Positions 62,698 to 64,000 of a DNA stretch of 64,000 nucleotides are shown piece by piece. Source of the stretch: Aromatoleum buckelii (GTDB taxonomy: Bacteria > Pseudomonadota > Gammaproteobacteria > Burkholderiales > Rhodocyclaceae). Both the position numbers and the translations under genes were made by a program. The notes below the pieces were generated by a model. That model did no database searches and had not been told where the DNA came from. It worked only from the letters and a program-made list of their open reading frames with translations. The stretch lies in NCBI RefSeq assembly GCF_012910785.2, contig NZ_WTVH02000010.1, forward strand, positions 1,302,001 through 1,366,000. Reading direction: 5' to 3'. Numbering within the stretch: the stretch's first letter is position 1; every line of letters starts with the position of its first letter.

Positions 62698-63399
62698 TCA
62701 CACCAGACGTGGCTGCAACTCTGTATTTTCAGAGGCATTATTGACAGGCCCCGATGAAATAATGTCCATATATGCCTCTCGGTTTGCTGTGGCCTCGCGA
62801 ATAAGATTGTGTGCCTCAAGTGAGCGATAGAGCGCAACCGAATAGGCTTGGCAGTTGATCGACTTCTCGGGGTTGAATTCAATATCTGTAAATGCATCAT
62901 AATCGGACAACTGCTCTACCGCCCATTTGTTCTTATGAAGTGCATTAATATAGAGCCAATCATAGAAGGCAGTGCGCGGTTCTAGGGGCCAAGTTTCGCC
63001 AAAAAATTCGAAATACCTCAAAGAGCCTGATTCCCTAATTCTTGGATCTTTCTTTGCTGCCCTAGATGTCCCATATAGAAGATCTTTATAAGGTCCTCCA
63101 TTGGCAAACACCTTACTTGATTGATACGCCGTTTCAACGGTAAAAATTTTTTGCAGCTTTTGAGTTGTAACCTTGAGGTTGAACGCGCTGAGCGCGACAC
63201 CAAGCTCAACCTCAGATTTACTAGAAATTTCTAATGGACTACCACAGAGATGTTTGGCAACAGCGGCTTCGTGAAGTGATCGAATTGATTTCTGCTTTTG
63301 CATCACTGCCATGCCAGAATGCCAATTAAATTCGACGGATTCAGTTCGTACTAATATTTTTCCCGAGCTGTTTGGTATATAAACTGGGCGTTTAGCCAA
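62698..63399 (-). CDS. NADAR-domain partner of DarT (DarT1-associated antitoxin type)
   Basis: This protein of about 233 residues reads KRPVYIPNSSGKILVRTESV, EFNWHSGMAVMQKQKSIRSL, SSKVFANGGPYKDLLYGTSR, TAFYDWLYINALHKNKWAVE and YDAFTDIEFNPEKSINCQAY. These segments match the NADAR family found beside DarT1 toxins, which hydrolyses ADP-ribose from DNA and so acts as antitoxin. The start is uncertain: a TTG at 63399 has GGCGAGG eight bases before it and overlaps darT by eight bases, while an ATG at 63438 would add 13 residues. AT-rich codons mark it as imported. Confidence 0.78.
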   Translation of the reverse strand: MAKRPVYIPNSSGKILVRTESVEFNWHSGMAVMQKQKSIRSLHEAAVAKHLCGSPLEISSKSEVELGVALSAFNLKVTTQKLQKIFTVETAYQSSKVFANGGPYKDLLYGTSRAAKKDPRIRESGSLRYFEFFGETWPLEPRTAFYDWLYINALHKNKWAVEQLSDYDAFTDIEFNPEKSINCQAYSVALYRSLEAHNLIREATANREAYMDIISSGPVNNASENTELQPRLV

Positions 63400-64000
63400 T
63401 TTGAGTACCTCGCCAATATACGTAATCCATTCGAGCATCGAAATACGACTTATCGTAGCAGAATTCCTTGCCGCCAACACAATCGTGTACGATTTTGGAC
63501 AACCGTTTGTGATCCCGGATACGTTCCTTTTGATCCACTAGCACGTCCAAAATCATGTCCGGCTCAATTTTGTCCATAATTAGAACCTCAGCCTGAGGGT
63601 GCGTGGGGTAGAAATCAGGTATCCGTAGCTCTGAGCGTGGCGGCGCGGTGTCGATATCCGAAAACAAACGCTGAAGCGCATCCAACCCAATACGTTGTTG
63701 TAGAGGAGTCTGCGCCACCGCTCGTGTTGCGGCGTTCTCGACACAAAAGACGCAGTTCTTTTCCCAGAGCACTTGTGGTTTTACACGCAAGACCACCCAA
63801 TCTGTACCAGGATTTTCTTGACGAAGCCGATAGAACATTTTGTAGTTCGGGAAAGATATGGAACAACAAATGGCATCAGGCAAATAATCAAACCTGTAGT
63901 AGTCGTTGACGGCCGTTTGAATACCTGCTGTTTTCAATGAGTTGCGTCCATATAGCCCATGCTGAAGAATTGAGGGTAAGTTCTCAGCGCGAGTAAAGTG
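63392..64000 (-). CDS. darT: DarT-like ssDNA ADP-ribosyltransferase toxin (5' end outside window)
   Basis: The frame is open to the window edge and gives 202 residues: HFTRAENLPSILQHGLYGRN, SLKTAGIQTAVNDYYRFDYL, CCSISFPNYKMFYRLRQENP, LWEKNCVFCVENAATRAVA, DFYPTHPQAEVLIMDKIEPD. The HFT...N..SIL..GL start, the FPNYKM block and the PQAEVL Glu are DarT (DUF4433) hallmarks. DarT uses NAD+ to modify thymidine in single-stranded DNA and protects against phage. A start at 63937 would cut off the conserved N-terminus, so the true start lies beyond 64000. Confidence 0.82.
   Translation of the reverse strand, partial: HFTRAENLPSILQHGLYGRNSLKTAGIQTAVNDYYRFDYLPDAICCSISFPNYKMFYRLRQENPGTDWVVLRVKPQVLWEKNCVFCVENAATRAVAQTPLQQRIGLDALQRLFSDIDTAPPRSELRIPDFYPTHPQAEVLIMDKIEPDMILDVLVDQKERIRDHKRLSKIVHDCVGGKEFCYDKSYFDARMDYVYWRGTQIG

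Overview
The window looks like chromosomal DNA of a high-GC betaproteobacterium, most likely from the Rhodocyclales (Azoarcus/Aromatoleum/Thauera type). This rests on the strong G/C third-position bias, the housekeeping order rpsB-tsf-pyrH-frr-uppS-cdsA-dxr-rseP-bamA-skp-lpxD-fabZ-lpxA-lpxB-rnhB, and a complete bioA-F-H-C-D operon. The organism is an inference from gene order and base composition, not a database result.

Layout. (1) 0-5.2 kb is accessory DNA full of toxin-antitoxin (TA) debris: a VapB-type antitoxin followed by a vapC/hicA chimera, a truncated hicB, an AAA-ATPase/PD-(D/E)XK gene, an apparently intact HTH antitoxin plus PIN toxin pair, and tacA/tacT remnants. (2) 5.2-9.1 kb holds a VanZ-like protein, a frameshifted O-antigen-ligase-like protein, an AbiE-type HTH/nucleotidyltransferase pair with a perfect operator palindrome, and a YqhA-type membrane protein. 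(3) 9.2-28.4 kb is conserved core: map-glnD on the minus strand, then a long plus-strand run for translation (S2, EF-Ts, RRF), UMP kinase, isoprenoid/phospholipid synthesis (uppS, cdsA, dxr), outer-membrane assembly (rseP, bamA, skp), lipid A synthesis (lpxD, fabZ, lpxA, lpxB), rnhB, a CopD-like protein and a TrmH-type methyltransferase. Many of these genes overlap by 4-30 bases, suggesting translational coupling. (4) 28.5-33.3 kb is the biotin operon on the minus strand, divergent from yaaA and an M14 carboxypeptidase.

(5) 35.5-44.5 kb is a clear island. A decayed IS4-type transposase lies on the left and an apparently intact IS5-type element with CTAG target duplications on the right. Between them are seven tightly overlapping genes with visibly AT-rich codons: two family-2 glycosyltransferases, a FAD oxidoreductase, an NAD-dependent epimerase-like protein, a TIM-barrel sugar isomerase-like protein, an SMR-like lipid-carrier flippase candidate and a large GT-C-like membrane protein. 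I read this as a Gtr-like surface glycan-modification operon that makes its own unusual sugar; it is my main candidate for a new system.

(6) 44.6-61 kb returns to host-like DNA: serB-aroG, a rubrerythrin-rubredoxin-reductase stress operon with an OxyR-like site upstream, dodecin, a GGDEF-EAL protein, a COG2509-type flavoprotein, slyX, a thioredoxin-like protein, a LysR regulator, a DGC-domain protein, a metallophosphoesterase, an FmdE-like/cupin/SDR group and a PQQ-type sugar dehydrogenase. (7) The right end (60.6-64 kb) is again TA/defence DNA. A RES-Xre pair has an 18-bp perfect operator palindrome. A YefM-YoeB-like pair sits between two copies of the last 138 bases of the RES gene. An AT-rich DarT-like ADP-ribosyltransferase with its NADAR partner runs off the window edge.
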